Positions 63,435 through 64,000 of a stretch of DNA of 64,000 nt are shown piece after piece. The notes below the pieces were generated by a model. It did not search any database. It saw nothing but the letters and a program-made list of their open reading frames with translations, and was not told the origin of the DNA. This DNA comes from Bacillota bacterium (lineage in GTDB: Bacteria; Bacillota; Bacilli; Bu12): NCBI GenBank assembly GCA_014896485.1, contig JADBKH010000010.1, positions 1-64,000 on the forward strand, in the 5' to 3' direction. The position numbers were made by a program, and so were the translations under genes. Numbering within the stretch: position 1 is the stretch's first letter; the number at the start of each line of letters is the position of its first letter.

Positions 63435-64000
63435 GTGTCGGAAACCAAACGTGCTTTTACCGAAACAGACTTGGTCTACTTCACCTTTGTGGGAGAAGCG
63501 CAACTTTCCCCTGATGCCGACCAGGTTTACTACACGCGCACCGTTATCGACAAGCAGGAGAACAAGTACCGTTCGACGATCTGGGCGGTCCCTTTTGCAG
63601 GGGGAGCAGCCAGACAACTTACGATCGGCCCCGGACGGGATCTGCATCCCCTACCCGACCCGACGGGACATTACCTCGCCTTTCTCTCCGATCGAGACGC
63701 AGAACGTGGTAAGCAGGAGGAGCCCGATGCAGCGGGCAACAAGGTCGATCCACTGGGCAACCAGCTCTTCCTCCTCCCCTTCGATGGGGGAGAGGCCCGG
63801 CGGATCACCGAGATCCGCGGCGGCATCCTCGACGCAGTCTGGTCTGCCGATGGTTCAAAGATCGCCTTCGTCTCTGCGATTCGGCCTTCAGGCGCACGTT
63901 TCCTCTCTGATTCGATCGAAACGCCGTCCGGTACCGCAGATGAAGACGAACGGCTCTTTCGCAAGTTCAACATCGACGTCAAGGAACACACCCGGGCACA
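63435..64000 (+). CDS. S9-family prolyl oligopeptidase-like protein, N-terminal part (partial)
   Basis: The first 188 residues of a gene leaving the right edge. GTG start with AAAGGAGGAG four bases before it. The visible part is a beta-propeller with TolB/PD40-like strands (EAQLSPDADQVYYTRT; HPLPDPTGHYLAFLSDRD; DAVWSADGSKIAFVSA), typical of acylaminoacyl-peptidase-type S9 enzymes. The catalytic alpha/beta-hydrolase domain would be outside the window. Divergent from ptsI. Confidence 0.78.
   Translation, partial: MSETKRAFTETDLVYFTFVGEAQLSPDADQVYYTRTVIDKQENKYRSTIWAVPFAGGAARQLTIGPGRDLHPLPDPTGHYLAFLSDRDAERGKQEEPDAAGNKVDPLGNQLFLLPFDGGEARRITEIRGGILDAVWSADGSKIAFVSAIRPSGARFLSDSIETPSGTADEDERLFRKFNIDVKEHTRA

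Overview
The window reads as the origin-proximal housekeeping and sporulation arm of a chromosome from an endospore-forming Firmicute (class Bacilli). Gene order matches the Bacillus subtilis csfB-yaaO-tmk to sigH stretch, presented on the reverse strand. Endospore formation is supported by spoIIE, spoVT, yabP, an sspF-type spore protein, a SpoVB-like flippase, a SipL-like coat morphogenesis protein, gin/csfB, abrB and the start of sigH. The DNA looks moderately GC-rich, with heavy use of GTG/TTG starts and strong AGGAGG-type ribosome sites. That suggests a deep-branching, perhaps thermophilic, Bacillales lineage. The species cannot be named from the sequence alone.

Layout, left to right (almost everything is on the minus strand, so operons read right to left). 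1-9.0 kb: sigH start, yacP, rlmB, cysS, an ispD-ispF fusion, yacL, disA, radA, a degenerate metallo-beta-lactamase-fold gene and an FMN split-barrel gene. 9.1-13.9 kb: the ctsR-mcsA-mcsB-clpC heat-shock operon with a strong sigma-A promoter and two CtsR boxes. 13.9-18.8 kb: a class I amidotransferase hydrolase, lysS, greA and an M61 peptidase. 18.9-20.4 kb: a two-gene plus-strand cassette (HTH regulator plus a conserved protein of uncertain function) with its own promoter and a perfect palindrome in the promoter spacer. 20.4-29 kb: dusB, folK, folB, folP, pabA, cysK, hslO, coaX, ftsH. 29-38 kb: hpt, tilS, a split ThrE-type exporter, spoIIE, an S1-domain gene, divIC, yabP, hup, a SpoVB-like flippase. 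38-49 kb: spoVT, prsA, mfd, pth, ctc, prs, glmU, purR, ispE. 49-64 kb: sspF, a DUF3794/LysM protein, veg, rsmA, tatD, metG (frameshifted), plus-strand abrB, rsmI, yabA, ricT, holB, darA, tmk, a YaaO-type decarboxylase, gin, ptsI (frameshifted) and the start of a plus-strand S9-type peptidase.

How the genes work together. Folate (pabA, folP, folB, folK), isoprenoid (ispDF, ispE), CoA (coaX), cell-wall sugar nucleotide (glmU) and PRPP/purine (prs, purR, hpt) enzymes sit among translation, tRNA and repair genes. Cyclic-di-AMP synthesis (disA) and a c-di-AMP receptor (darA) are both present. Sporulation control is visible in the DNA: tandem Spo0A-like boxes at abrB, a sigma-F-type promoter at gin, and sigma-G-type promoters at sspF and spoVT.

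Compared with B. subtilis, several expected neighbours are absent from their usual positions: gltX, cysE, mrnC, mazG, rqcP, yabQ, yabJ, spoVG, rnmV, yabG, yaaR, pabB and pabC. Two essential or central genes (metG, ptsI) carry single-base frameshifts that look more like sequencing errors than decay. No rRNA, tRNA, CRISPR array, insertion sequence or prophage was seen. No gene-free stretch exceeds about 300 bases. The longest is 34686-34926 (about 240 bases), which holds a terminator and possible Spo0A boxes. The 16753-16966 gap (about 210 bases) holds the greA promoter and leader.
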